64,000 nucleotides of DNA from Deltaproteobacteria bacterium (lineage in GTDB: Bacteria > Myxococcota_A > UBA796 > GCA-2862545): contig SBGP01000020.1 in NCBI GenBank assembly GCA_006226595.1, forward strand, positions 1 through 64,000, read 5' to 3'. A program made the position numbers and the translations under genes. Shown piece by piece: positions 35,035 to 43,995 of the stretch. Position 1 is the stretch's first letter, and each line of letters opens with the position of its first letter. The notes below the pieces were generated by a model that ran no database searches, was not told the DNA's origin, and saw only the letters and a program-made list of their open reading frames with translations.

Positions 35035-35984
35035 GGGCGCTCCGCCTCGCGAACGCACTGCTCCGCGCGACGTGGCGCAGCACCACGCGAGGAAAGCCCC
35101 GTTCCAGCTGGAGCGGGAGCGAGACCTTCACCGTCCACCTGCTCCAGGCCTTGCTCCAGTCCACAGTCGGACGCGGCGCGGCGGTCCAGCGTGCAACCCT
35201 CTCCGAGCCCGCGCAGCGGCTGCCTTCGGGGGTGCGTGAGCACGAGGAGTCTTGGGGTGGCCGCCGAGCCTGGCGCTGGATCCCCGAGGACGCCCACCCG
35301 ACGCGGCTCGTCGTGCACTTCCACGGCGGCGGCTACGTCATCGGCTCGCCGCTGGAGAACCGGGCCTACCTCGCGGTGCTCGCGCGACTGCTGCGGGTCG
35401 AAGTGGTGAGCATCGCCTACCGCCTGTGCCCGGAGCATCCACACCCCGCCGCCCACGAAGACGGTGAGGCAGCGGTTCGAGCGCTGGTGGACAGCGGTGT
35501 GGCACCCGGAGACATCGTGCTCACCGGGGACAGTGCCGGAGGTGGCGTCGCGCTGGGCACCGTCTACCGCCTCCGTGACAGCGGTGGCCCGACCGTGGCT
35601 GGCGCGGTGCTCGGCTCGCCGATGGTGGACCTTCGCGCCGAGTCCGCCAGCTACGCCGCGAATGCCGCGTCCGACTACCTGATCCGGCCGCTGGTGGTGG
35701 AGTGGGCCCGGGCCATGGGCGTCGCCGACAGCGACCCGAGCGTGAGCCTGGTGCTGGCCGATCCGACCGGCCTGCCACCCCTCCGGTTCCTGGCGGGAGA
35801 CGCCGAGATCTTCCGCGACGACGTCGTGGCCTGCGCCGAGCGCGCGAAGGCCGCCGGGGTCGACGCCGAGGTCGTGGTCGGCGCAGACGCCGTGCACTGC
35901 TGGTACAAGTCGCCTCGGTTGCCGGGACCTTCCGGCGGGGCCGAGCACGTGGCCGCGCAGATCCGCGGGCTGTACCAGCGCTAG
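35031..35984 (+). CDS. HSL-family alpha/beta hydrolase
   Basis: 317-residue hormone-sensitive-lipase-type esterase. Oxyanion motif HFHGGGYVIGSP, nucleophile Ser168 in TGDSAGGG, an acid in the FLAGDAEIF segment and His in ADAVHCWY. Positively charged N-terminus (about 30 residues with seven Arg) but no clear signal. ATG overlaps the stop of ATP-grasp B, the third ligase/hydrolase overlap in this run. Its stop shares a CTAG with the stop of the convergent ATP-grasp C. Confidence 0.86.
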   Translation: MRALRLANALLRATWRSTTRGKPRSSWSGSETFTVHLLQALLQSTVGRGAAVQRATLSEPAQRLPSGVREHEESWGGRRAWRWIPEDAHPTRLVVHFHGGGYVIGSPLENRAYLAVLARLLRVEVVSIAYRLCPEHPHPAAHEDGEAAVRALVDSGVAPGDIVLTGDSAGGGVALGTVYRLRDSGGPTVAGAVLGSPMVDLRAESASYAANAASDYLIRPLVVEWARAMGVADSDPSVSLVLADPTGLPPLRFLAGDAEIFRDDVVACAERAKAAGVDAEVVVGADAVHCWYKSPRLPGPSGGAEHVAAQIRGLYQR

Positions 35985-37195
35985 GCGTAGCGGATCTTCA
36001 CCGTGCGGACGAGATCGAGCACCGCCTGCTCGACGACCGTCGTGTCCGGGTGGCGAACGATGGCAAAGCCCTCGCCCTCGTAGCCTCCAGCCTTGGGCAT
36101 GCCGACCTTGGGCAGCTGCGTCTCGACCACGAGGTGGCCCATCTTCTTCTGGGCCTCGTCCAGTCCGTCGATGCGTGCCACGCGTCCGCGGCCGGTGCCT
36201 CGCAGGAAGGCGATGCCGACCGCGTAGCGACGCTCGAAGGGACCGTCGTGCTCCCGGTCGACCACCGCGCGGGCCCAGGCCCGGTGCAGGCTCTGGTCGT
36301 GGGCGTAGCTCATGAGCTTCACGATCTGCGCCCCAGGTGGACGCGCGGCGATCTCGCCGATGGCCATGCTCCCGTCGGGACGACGGAACCACTCCATGTG
36401 GGTCATGCCCTCGCACAGGCCCAGAGCCTTGATGGCCTTGCGACCCGCCTCGCGGGCGTCGTTGTACTCGGGGCTCGAGATGTCGCGGGGCAGCACCACG
36501 ATCCACTGCATCCAGTCGTTCCGCACCACATCCAGCGGGCCCGGGTAGTAGCGGCCGATGGACTCGAAGACGGGCGTACCGCCGATGCTCACGGTCTCGT
36601 AGGTGAACTCGCGGCCCGCGAGGAACTCCTCGGCGAGCATGGTCCGGCCCGGTCCCGGGCGAACCTCGGCGAGCGCCTGGTCGAGCTGAGCCCGGTCCTC
36701 GACCTTGTAGGTCGCGCGCGAGCCCGCTCCGGCCGGCGGCTTGAGGATCAGCGGGTAGCCGACCTCTTCGGCGAGGGCGTACGCATCGGCCGCGCTGGTC
36801 ACGGTCCGGCTCGCGGCGCAGGGCAGCCCATGCTGACGGAACACCGCCTTCATGCGCGCCTTGTCGCGGAAGTTCTGGGTGACCTCGACGGAGGGCCCGT
36901 AGATCCCGAGCTCCTCACGGGCGATGGCGACCTGGACCTGCAGGTCCTCGAGGATGCCGAGCAGGCGGTGAATCTCGCCGTACTGCTCCTGGAGATAGCG
37001 GGCGCCGCGCACGATCATCGCCGGGTCCATCGCATTGGGCACGGTGACGATGTCGTCGAACAGCGCGCGGTCCGCGCCCTGGGGCGCCTGCTGGAACAGG
37101 CCGAGCAGGCGAATGTTCGACAGACCGCGCAGGGCCCGCGCGAACAGCATGGTCGTTTCCATGGGGAAGGGCGCGGTGAAGATCACGTTGCGCAT
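35981..37195 (-). CDS. ATP-grasp ligase C (404 residues)
   Basis: Minus-strand paralogue of ligases B and D: MRNVIFTAPFPMETTMLFAR start, YPLILKPPAGAGSRATYKV, MLAEEFLAGREFTYETV, then THMEWFRRPDGSMAIGEIAA with RPPGAQ. All core ATP-grasp residues appear present. Start ATG 37195 with GGAGG and GGTGG upstream. It is divergent from ligase D, with a 155-bp shared promoter region that holds an 8-bp dyad. Confidence 0.86.
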   Translation of the reverse strand: MRNVIFTAPFPMETTMLFARALRGLSNIRLLGLFQQAPQGADRALFDDIVTVPNAMDPAMIVRGARYLQEQYGEIHRLLGILEDLQVQVAIAREELGIYGPSVEVTQNFRDKARMKAVFRQHGLPCAASRTVTSAADAYALAEEVGYPLILKPPAGAGSRATYKVEDRAQLDQALAEVRPGPGRTMLAEEFLAGREFTYETVSIGGTPVFESIGRYYPGPLDVVRNDWMQWIVVLPRDISSPEYNDAREAGRKAIKALGLCEGMTHMEWFRRPDGSMAIGEIAARPPGAQIVKLMSYAHDQSLHRAWARAVVDREHDGPFERRYAVGIAFLRGTGRGRVARIDGLDEAQKKMGHLVVETQLPKVGMPKAGGYEGEGFAIVRHPDTTVVEQAVLDLVRTVKIRYA

Positions 37196-37236
37196 ACACC
37201 ACCTCCGAGGAGCCCGGGCCTATCCCAACCGCAGGC

Positions 37237-37266
37237 GGTGTCCACGGTCTCCGCGCGATGGACACC
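37237..37266. promoter_or_regulatory. 8-bp dyad between divergent ATP-grasp genes
   Basis: GGTGTCCA (37237-37244) and TGGACACC (37259-37266), perfect inverted repeat with a 14-base spacer, in the 155-bp divergent gap. Read outward on each strand, TGGACA resembles a -35 box, so this may be a regulator site or back-to-back promoters. Confidence 0.4.
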
Positions 37267-37350
37267 GAACCCCCTCCAAATTGCGCGAATCTCCACGTCG
37301 ACCGCCGGTCATCGCCGAGGTACGTCGGCACGTCCTTCGTGAGGTGCTCA

Positions 37351-38568
37351 GTGGACGTCGTGTTCATCGCCCCCGCCTACCCGGCCGAGATGCCCGAGTT
37401 CACCCGCGGGCTCGCCGCCGCCGGCGCGCGCGTCTTCGGGATCGGCGACACGCCGCGCCACATGCTCGCTCCCCGGGTCAAGGAGGCGCTGTACGACTAC
37501 CTGCAGGTCCCGCGCATCCTCGATGAGGACGACGTGCTCGAGCGCGCCCACGCCTGGCTCCGCGGCCGCAACATCGACCGGGTCGAGTCGCAGTGGGAGC
37601 CCACCGTGATCCTGGCCGCCCGCATGCGCGAGCGCTTCGGGCTCCCCGGCATGTCCGTCGACACCGTGCTCGGCTTCCGCGACAAGCAGCTGATGAAGGA
37701 CCGCATCGCCGCCGCCGGCCTGCGCGTTCCCTACGCGTACAAGTGCCGCACCGAGGCCGCGATGCGCGAGGCCGCCGAGAAGATCGGCTTCCCGCTCATC
37801 GTCAAGCCCATCGCCGGCGCCGGCAGCGCCGACACCTACCGGGTCGACGACGCGGCCATGTTCGACAAGGTGATCCGCGCGGTGAAGCGCGTCGAGGTCG
37901 TCAGCGTCGAGGAGTTCGTCGACGGCGAGGAGTTCACCTACGACACCGTCTGCGTGGATGGCGCGCCGATCTACGAGAACGTCGCTCAGTACCTCCCACG
38001 GCCGCTCATTGCGCGATCCATCGAGTCCATCGACCCGATCATCTGCACGGTTCGCGACCTGACGCAGCCCAAGCTGCAGGACGGACTCAGCCTCGGCCGC
38101 GGTGTGCTCGGCGCCCTCGGCATGGGCACCGGCTTCACGCACATGGAGTGGTACCGCAAGGCCGACGGCGAGGTGGTGTTCGGCGAGATCGGCTGCCGCC
38201 CTGGCGGCGCGCGGCTGGTCGACCAGATGAACTACACCTCCGACCAGGACCTGTTCCTGGGCTGGGCTCAGGCGGTGCTCGGTCACCGGCCCCGACTCGC
38301 CCAGCCCCGCAAGTACAACGCGGCCATCGTGTTCAAGCGGGCCAAGGGTCAGGGCCGCATCACGCGCATCGAGGGGCTCGATGCGTTCAAGGCCCGCTAC
38401 CACGACCGGATCTGCGCCATCGACCTGCTGCCGGTCGGTACGCACCGCCGCGACTGGACCCAGACGCTGATCAGCGATGGCTGGCTCATCGTGCGCCACC
38501 CCGACTGGAACGAGGCCATCGCCACCGCCGAAGCCGCCGCGAAGGACATCCGTATCTGGGCGCAGTGA
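37351..38568 (+). CDS. ATP-grasp ligase D (405 residues)
   Basis: Starts GTG 37351 ([20 protein letters not shown]), GAGG 6 bases upstream. Then [37 protein letters not shown] and [20 protein letters not shown] with RPGGAR, aligning along its whole length with ligases B and C. Three such paralogues within 5 kb suggest successive couplings of different building blocks. No carrier protein or NRPS gene is present nearby. Confidence 0.86.
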   Translation: MDVVFIAPAYPAEMPEFTRGLAAAGARVFGIGDTPRHMLAPRVKEALYDYLQVPRILDEDDVLERAHAWLRGRNIDRVESQWEPTVILAARMRERFGLPGMSVDTVLGFRDKQLMKDRIAAAGLRVPYAYKCRTEAAMREAAEKIGFPLIVKPIAGAGSADTYRVDDAAMFDKVIRAVKRVEVVSVEEFVDGEEFTYDTVCVDGAPIYENVAQYLPRPLIARSIESIDPIICTVRDLTQPKLQDGLSLGRGVLGALGMGTGFTHMEWYRKADGEVVFGEIGCRPGGARLVDQMNYTSDQDLFLGWAQAVLGHRPRLAQPRKYNAAIVFKRAKGQGRITRIEGLDAFKARYHDRICAIDLLPVGTHRRDWTQTLISDGWLIVRHPDWNEAIATAEAAAKDIRIWAQ

Positions 38569-38612
38569 TCCGCCCACGCAGCCCTCGCGTAAGCTTGGGG
38601 TACGGAGTGACG

Positions 38613-39725
38613 ATGAAGCACCTGCCCCTGTTGGCCGCCCTCGCGCTGTTCGCCTGCACCGCGGACGATGACGACGACACCGCCGTCGACACCAGCACCG
38701 AGACGGACACCGACACCGACGCGGACGCGGATGCGGATACCGACGCGGATGCGGATACCGACGCGGACGCAGACACCGACGCGGATGCGGATACCGACGC
38801 GGATGCGGACACCGACGCGGATGCGGACACCGACGCGGATGCGGACACCGACGCAGACGCCGACACCGACGCGGACGCGGACACCGACGCAGACGCCGAC
38901 ACCGACACAGACGCCGACACCGACGCGGACGCGGACACCGACGCGGACGCGGACACCGACGCAGACGCCGACACCGACACCGATGCCGACACCGACACCG
39001 ACACCTGCGGTGACTGCGGTGCGGGGACCTGTGCCGGCGGCCAGTGCGTGTGCGACGCGTTCTACGTCGCGCTGAGTCCGACCGCCGCCGAGGCCCTGTC
39101 GAGCACGAACTACGCGAGCGGAGACCACGCGATCGGCCTGAGTGCGGACAACACCAGCGCCCAGGCGCAGTCCTCTGCGAGCGGCGGCGCCCGGGAGATC
39201 GTCTACGACCCCGCCACGGGCGTCCTCGACTACGCGATCGAGTACGGAAGCGACTTCGGCTACACCGACCTCACCGGCGACTACAGCAACGCGCACGTCC
39301 ACGGGCCCATCGCCGTGCAGTACCCGAGCGTGAACACCAACGCCGGGGTGGTGTTCGCCATCACCCACACCGCCGGAAGCAGCGCGCGCACCGGAAGCTT
39401 CGCTGGCACCCGCACGCTGAGCCAGACCGAGGCCGACAACCTCGCCGCGAACCTGCTGTATGTCAACGTCCACAGCGGATTTGTCGGCGGCGGCGAGATC
39501 CGAGGCCAGCTGGTGCCGCTGTCGACCGGACGCACCTGCGCGCCGGGAGCGAGCTGCGCCCCGCTCTGTGAGTGCAGCGACGGTACGGTGTGTCACGACG
39601 ACCTGCCCCACGTGGACACGTCGAGCTGCGACACCAATGGCGGATGCGCGCTCTCCTGCGACGTCGGGTGGACCGACGACGACCGTGACCCGAGCAACGG
39701 TTGCGAGGCTGCCATCCGGCGCTGA
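38613..39725 (+). CDS. CHRD-domain lipoprotein with (Thr-Asp-Ala-Asp)n stalk
   Basis: 370 residues. Lipoprotein signal ending at Cys15 (LFACTAD), an Asp run, then about 100 residues made almost only of Thr, Asp and Ala (31-131), a Cys-rich segment, a CHRD domain (about 148-305; [12 protein letters not shown] and [10 protein letters not shown]) and a Cys-rich tail. CHRD domains occur in secreted chordin-like proteins. The acidic stalk should hold the domain away from the membrane and may bind calcium. ATG 38613, GGAGTGA upstream. Confidence 0.85.
   Translation: MKHLPLLAALALFACTADDDDDTAVDTSTETDTDTDADADADTDADADTDADADTDADADTDADADTDADADTDADADTDADADTDADADTDADADTDTDADTDADADTDADADTDADADTDTDADTDTDTCGDCGAGTCAGGQCVCDAFYVALSPTAAEALSSTNYASGDHAIGLSADNTSAQAQSSASGGAREIVYDPATGVLDYAIEYGSDFGYTDLTGDYSNAHVHGPIAVQYPSVNTNAGVVFAITHTAGSSARTGSFAGTRTLSQTEADNLAANLLYVNVHSGFVGGGEIRGQLVPLSTGRTCAPGASCAPLCECSDGTVCHDDLPHVDTSSCDTNGGCALSCDVGWTDDDRDPSNGCEAAIRR
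38703..39005 (+). repeat. 18-bp tandem repeat (TDADAD stalk)
   Basis: 101 codons of Thr/Asp/Ala only, built from near-identical 18-bp units such as ACCGACGCGGATGCGGAT with some 12-bp variants. Runs of identical units make it a likely site of length change by slippage, always in frame. Confidence 0.9.
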
Positions 39726-39754
39726 TCCCGCGCGAAGGTGACGACACGGTCCGG

Positions 39755-39781
39755 GGGCGGTGAAGCCGCGGCGACAGCCGC
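39755..39781 (+). terminator. Tandem small hairpins after the CHRD gene
   Basis: GCGG-TGAAG-CCGC followed by GCGGC-GACA-GCCGC (39768-39781), which share bases and are mutually exclusive folds. No T tract. Possible weak terminator between the CHRD lipoprotein and glgC. Confidence 0.25.
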
Positions 39782-39837
39782 CCTCTTCGCACCCCACTCG
39801 CGCTAGGCTGGGGTTCTGCACCGACCGAGAGGGCCGC

Positions 39838-41220
39838 GTGAACCGCACTCCGATCTTCATCCTCGCCGGCGGCAAGGGTTCCCGACTCGCGCCGCTCACC
39901 TGCCACCGCGCGAAGCCCGCGGTGCCCTTCGCGGGGCGCTACCGCATCATCGACTTCGTGCTGAGCAACGTCGTGAACTCCGGCTACGGCCAGGTCTACG
40001 TGCTCACGCAGTTCATGGCGACCAGCCTGATCAAGCACCTCTCCCGCAACTGGCACCTTCAGGGCATCCAGCAGTTCATCGAGGTGGTGCCCGCCCAGAT
40101 GCGCCGCGGCTCGCATTGGTACCTCGGCACCGCCGACGCCATGTGGCAGAACGGCAACCTGCTCCATCAGGCGCGCGCGCAGCATGTCGGCATCTTCAGC
40201 GGCGACCACGTGTACAAGTTCGCCATCGACCAGATGCAGGAAGTCCACGAGGACAGCGGCGCGGCGCTGACCATCGCCGCCATGCCCGTGCCCCTCGAGG
40301 AGGCCACGGCCTTCGGCGTGATCCAGGTCGACAGCACCGGGCGGATCACCGGCTTCCAGGAGAAGCCGAAGAACCCGACGCCCATGCCCGGCGACCCGGA
40401 CCGCGCGCTGGTGAGCATGGGCAACTACTTCTTCCAGCGCACCCGGCTGCTCGAGTACCTCGAGGACGATGCCGACCGCGAGGACTCCCACCACGACTTC
40501 GGCAAGAACATCATCCCGAAGATGCTCGAGGACGGCCTGCACCTGCAGGTCTACGACTTCGGCACCAACCGGATCCCCGGCGAGCGCGAGAGCACGGTCC
40601 CCTACTGGCGCGACGTCGGCACGCTCGAGGCGTACTACCTGGCGAACATGGAGGTTCGCAGCTCGCTGCCGGCGCTCAACCTCTACAACCGCAACTGGCG
40701 CATCCGCACCGCCCAGCGCGACTACCCGCCCTCTCGCCTGGTGCGCCACTCGCACAGCCACGCCGTATCGAGCGCCATCGACTCGCTGATCTCGGAGGGC
40801 TCGATCATCTCGTCCTCCACCCTCGACCGCGTGCTCGTCGGCTACGACTGCTTCGTGCACGCCGGCTGCTACCTGCAGGAGTCGCTGATGCTCTCGGGCT
40901 GCGACATCGGCGAGGGTGCGCGCATCCGCGGCGTGCTCATGGACAAGAACTGCCGCATCGAAGCCGGCGCCGAGATCGGCATCCACGAGGCCACCGACCG
41001 AGAGCGCTTCCCGTTCCGCACCGAGAGCGGCCTGGTGGTGCTGCCCAAGGGCACCGAGGTCCCGCGCAGCGGCCCGATCCGCTTCGCGCACGACATGGCG
41101 CTGATCATGAAGAACGACCCGGACACCAAGCAGGTCCTCGAGGAGTGGGAGGGTCGCTACCTGGTGGCCGACCGCTCGCGGCACAGCCACGACTCCTCCG
41201 GTCCCCGGTACAAGGACTAG
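39838..41220 (+). CDS. glgC: Glucose-1-phosphate adenylyltransferase
   Basis: Makes ADP-glucose from ATP and glucose-1-phosphate, the committed step of bacterial glycogen synthesis; 460 residues. Nucleotide-binding loop [14 protein letters not shown] near the N-terminus, [29 protein letters not shown], and a C-terminal left-handed beta-helix. Start GTG 39838 with GAGAGGG upstream. Two base pairs separate it from glgA, so they are one operon. Confidence 0.95.
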   Translation: MNRTPIFILAGGKGSRLAPLTCHRAKPAVPFAGRYRIIDFVLSNVVNSGYGQVYVLTQFMATSLIKHLSRNWHLQGIQQFIEVVPAQMRRGSHWYLGTADAMWQNGNLLHQARAQHVGIFSGDHVYKFAIDQMQEVHEDSGAALTIAAMPVPLEEATAFGVIQVDSTGRITGFQEKPKNPTPMPGDPDRALVSMGNYFFQRTRLLEYLEDDADREDSHHDFGKNIIPKMLEDGLHLQVYDFGTNRIPGERESTVPYWRDVGTLEAYYLANMEVRSSLPALNLYNRNWRIRTAQRDYPPSRLVRHSHSHAVSSAIDSLISEGSIISSSTLDRVLVGYDCFVHAGCYLQESLMLSGCDIGEGARIRGVLMDKNCRIEAGAEIGIHEATDRERFPFRTESGLVVLPKGTEVPRSGPIRFAHDMALIMKNDPDTKQVLEEWEGRYLVADRSRHSHDSSGPRYKD

Positions 41221-41222
41221 AC

Positions 41223-42644
41223 GTGCGCATCCTCCACATCTCCAGCGAGTGCGCGCCGTGGGCCAAGTCCGGCGGCCTCGGCGACGTCGTCGGTGCCCTG
41301 CCCGATGCCCTGCTCCAGGCCCGCCCCGACGCTCAAGTCGCGGTCGTGCTCCCGCTGTACGCGAAGGCCAAGGCCGAGCTGAACAAGCGCGGCATGTCCC
41401 TCGAGGACACGGGTGTCGTCGCCGACGTGGCGATGCACAGCGTGACCGCACGCGTGCGCTTCCTGCGCCTCGCCCGCGAGGGCCGGGCGACGGTGTTCTT
41501 CGCCGCCTGTGATGCCGCCTTCGGACGCGACGGCCTGTACGGCTACAGCGACGACGGCGAGCGCTTCATCCTGCTGTGCAAGGCCACCGTCGCCATGGCC
41601 GGCAAGCTCATGGGCGGCCCGCCGGACATCCTCCACACCCACGACTGGCACGCAGCCCTCGCCGCAGCCCTCGCCAACACCAGCGCCCGCGGGCTGATGC
41701 CGCGCACGAAGAGCCTGGTGACCATCCACAACCTCGCCTACCAGGGCATCGTCTCCAAGGACCTGCTGCCGGTGAGCGGGCTCGGGTGGGAGCACTTCCA
41801 CCTCGACTGCGCCGAGTGGCACGACAACCTGTCCCTGCTCAAGGCCGGCATGAGCCTGGCCGACGCGGTGACCACGGTGTCGCCGACCTACGCCCGCGAG
41901 ATCCGAACCCCCGAGTTCGGTGCCCAGCTCGACGCCTTCCTGCGGCGACGGCGCATCTTCGGCATCCTCAACGGCATCGACACCGACGAGTGGAACCCCG
42001 AGTCCGACCCCCACGTGGCGGGCTCGTGGACCGCCGACGACCTTTCCGGCAAGCAAGAAGCCCGCAAGGCACTGCTCGAGCTGTGCAAGTGGGACGACCA
42101 CCCCGGCGTGCCCACGTTTGGCGTCGTCAGCCGCATGACCTCCCAGAAGGGCCTGGACCTGCTGCTTCCGCTGGTCGGCGAGCTTCACGGCATGGGCGCG
42201 CGCCTGGTGGTGCTCGGCACCGGAGAGCCCGGCCTCGAGGAGGGCTTTCAGCTCGCGGCCCGGCACTACCAGAGCAACGTGCGCACCGACATCAACTTCG
42301 ACGTGCCCCTGTCGCACAAGATCATCGCCGGCTGCGACGGCCTGCTCGTGCCCAGCCGCTTCGAGCCGTGCGGACTGACGCAGATGTACGCGATGCGCGT
42401 GGGCACCGTGCCCATCGTGCGCGCCACCGGCGGCCTCGCCGACACCGTCACCCCCGATCGAGGCTTTGCCTTCGAGCACAGCACGGTCCAGGGCCTGCGC
42501 TGGGCCATGCGCACCGCCGCCCACACCTACCGGGAGCAGCCCGGCCGGTGGAAGGCCATGCAGCAGAACGGCATGCGTCACGACTGGAGCTGGAAGGCCT
42601 CGGCGGCGCGCTACCTCGCGCTGTACGACGCCCTACTCGCGTAG
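41223..42644 (+). CDS. glgA: Glycogen synthase (ADP-glucose)
   Basis: GT5 glycosyltransferase extending alpha-1,4-glucan from ADP-glucose; 473 residues. Signatures KSGGLGDV (15-22), THDWHAAL, TIHNLAYQG, SRMTSQKGLDLL and the C-terminal PSRFEPCGLTQMYAM with RATGGLADTV. Start GTG 41223, two bases after the glgC stop. Its end overlaps the convergent GH57 gene by 12 bp. Confidence 0.95.
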   Translation: MRILHISSECAPWAKSGGLGDVVGALPDALLQARPDAQVAVVLPLYAKAKAELNKRGMSLEDTGVVADVAMHSVTARVRFLRLAREGRATVFFAACDAAFGRDGLYGYSDDGERFILLCKATVAMAGKLMGGPPDILHTHDWHAALAAALANTSARGLMPRTKSLVTIHNLAYQGIVSKDLLPVSGLGWEHFHLDCAEWHDNLSLLKAGMSLADAVTTVSPTYAREIRTPEFGAQLDAFLRRRRIFGILNGIDTDEWNPESDPHVAGSWTADDLSGKQEARKALLELCKWDDHPGVPTFGVVSRMTSQKGLDLLLPLVGELHGMGARLVVLGTGEPGLEEGFQLAARHYQSNVRTDINFDVPLSHKIIAGCDGLLVPSRFEPCGLTQMYAMRVGTVPIVRATGGLADTVTPDRGFAFEHSTVQGLRWAMRTAAHTYREQPGRWKAMQQNGMRHDWSWKASAARYLALYDALLA

Positions 42645-43961
42645 CCCGGCGACCGTGGGCAGCAGCTCCGTGAGGTCCGGCCCGCCCGCCTCGGTGACGA
42701 GCTCGACCGCGCGCTGCGCATAGCGCAGGATCTGCGTCGTCTCGAGCCCACCCGGGTCCGCAAAGAACCACCCGCAGCTGGTGAACATCATCAGCCGGTG
42801 GTTCTGCACCTCGAGCAGCAGGCGCAGCGCCTCGTCCTCACGCCCGGCAAGCGGGTCCTGGCCCGTGTCGAGGCCCGAGTCGCGCAAGAGCGTGTGGATG
42901 TACTGGTCACGGAACGCCCACGGGTCTTCGCCGCTGGCGGCGGCGATGCGGGGCATCGACCACTCGTCGATCGCGTCGCGCAGTGCATTCAGCCCGTCGC
43001 GCAGCTTGGGTCGCCAGCGCCCGTCCTCGGTGCCGCAGCCGCAGTCCCGCGACCAGCGCCCCACCCCGTGGCTGCAGCTCCAGCTCGTCGGCTCGCGGAT
43101 GCCCATGACCTCGGTGGGCGGGTGCTGCGCGAGCCACGTGCCGTGCGAGACGACGGGCACGCCGAGCTCGCGCAGGGTGCGGATGCAGTACGCGAGCGCC
43201 ATGTCGCCGTGGCGGTGGTGATGCCCATAGGACTCGCCGTCGGTGGCGAGGTGCACGAGGCCCGTTCCGCTCGCGAGGCGATGTGCCATGCCCTCGCCGT
43301 TGTCGAGCCAGCGGTCGAAGGCCACGCCGCGGGACGGGCGACCGTCGTAGAAGAAGGCCGCGATGTGGCGCCCGTCGGGGAGCGGCACGAGCCGAGGATG
43401 GTCGGTCTCGACGTCCTCGCCCTGCGCGGACTGGTGCGGCGCGAGGATGGTGAACTTCACCCCCTCGTCGGCGAGGGCAACCAGCGTGGGCGTGTCGACG
43501 GCGGTCTCCGGGCACCAGAGCCCCTCGGCCTTGCGACCGAAGCGCGCCTCGAAGTCCGCGAGGCCCCAGCGGATCTCGGTCCGGCGGTCCTCTTCGGAGC
43601 ACAGCGGCAGGATGGCGTGGTGATAGCCCTGCGCGATCGCAGGCCCGTGCCCGCTACGGGCTGTCGCGGCGCGGTCGGCGGCGACGATGCCGTCGTGCAC
43701 GTCCCGAGCCTCGTCCCACATCCAGCGAAGCAGCGTCGGCCCCACGTCGTAGGCCAGGTGTTCCCAGCAGTTGACGCGCTCGACCACCTCGCCGTGCGGA
43801 CCGACGATCGGGGCATCGAGCAGGGGGCGATAGCACTCCGCAGTGATGCGCTGGTTCCAGTCCCAGAACGGCGCCGCGGACGGCTGGCGCTCGATCTGCC
43901 CGGTCCATGGGCTCTCGCGTGGCGGCTGGTAGAAGTGTCCGTGAATGCAGACAGAAGGCAT
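42633..43961 (-). CDS. Glycoside hydrolase family 57 enzyme
   Basis: 442 residues of the GH57 fold, which includes alpha-amylase, amylopullulanase and branching enzymes. Conserved blocks: HGHFYQPPRE at the N-terminus, GLWCPETAVD with the expected catalytic Glu, then a late LATDGESYGHHH block holding Asp/Glu and His ligands. Given glgC-glgA beside it, a role in alpha-glucan branching or trimming is likely; GH57 branching enzymes exist and no GlgB gene is seen here. ATG 43961; its start is 34 bp from the divergent GH13-GH77 gene. Confidence 0.85.
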   Translation of the reverse strand: MPSVCIHGHFYQPPRESPWTGQIERQPSAAPFWDWNQRITAECYRPLLDAPIVGPHGEVVERVNCWEHLAYDVGPTLLRWMWDEARDVHDGIVAADRAATARSGHGPAIAQGYHHAILPLCSEEDRRTEIRWGLADFEARFGRKAEGLWCPETAVDTPTLVALADEGVKFTILAPHQSAQGEDVETDHPRLVPLPDGRHIAAFFYDGRPSRGVAFDRWLDNGEGMAHRLASGTGLVHLATDGESYGHHHRHGDMALAYCIRTLRELGVPVVSHGTWLAQHPPTEVMGIREPTSWSCSHGVGRWSRDCGCGTEDGRWRPKLRDGLNALRDAIDEWSMPRIAAASGEDPWAFRDQYIHTLLRDSGLDTGQDPLAGREDEALRLLLEVQNHRLMMFTSCGWFFADPGGLETTQILRYAQRAVELVTEAGGPDLTELLPTVAGLRE

Positions 43962-43995
43962 GGGCGGGAGTGTACTTCCGGAGTAGGTGTCCGCG

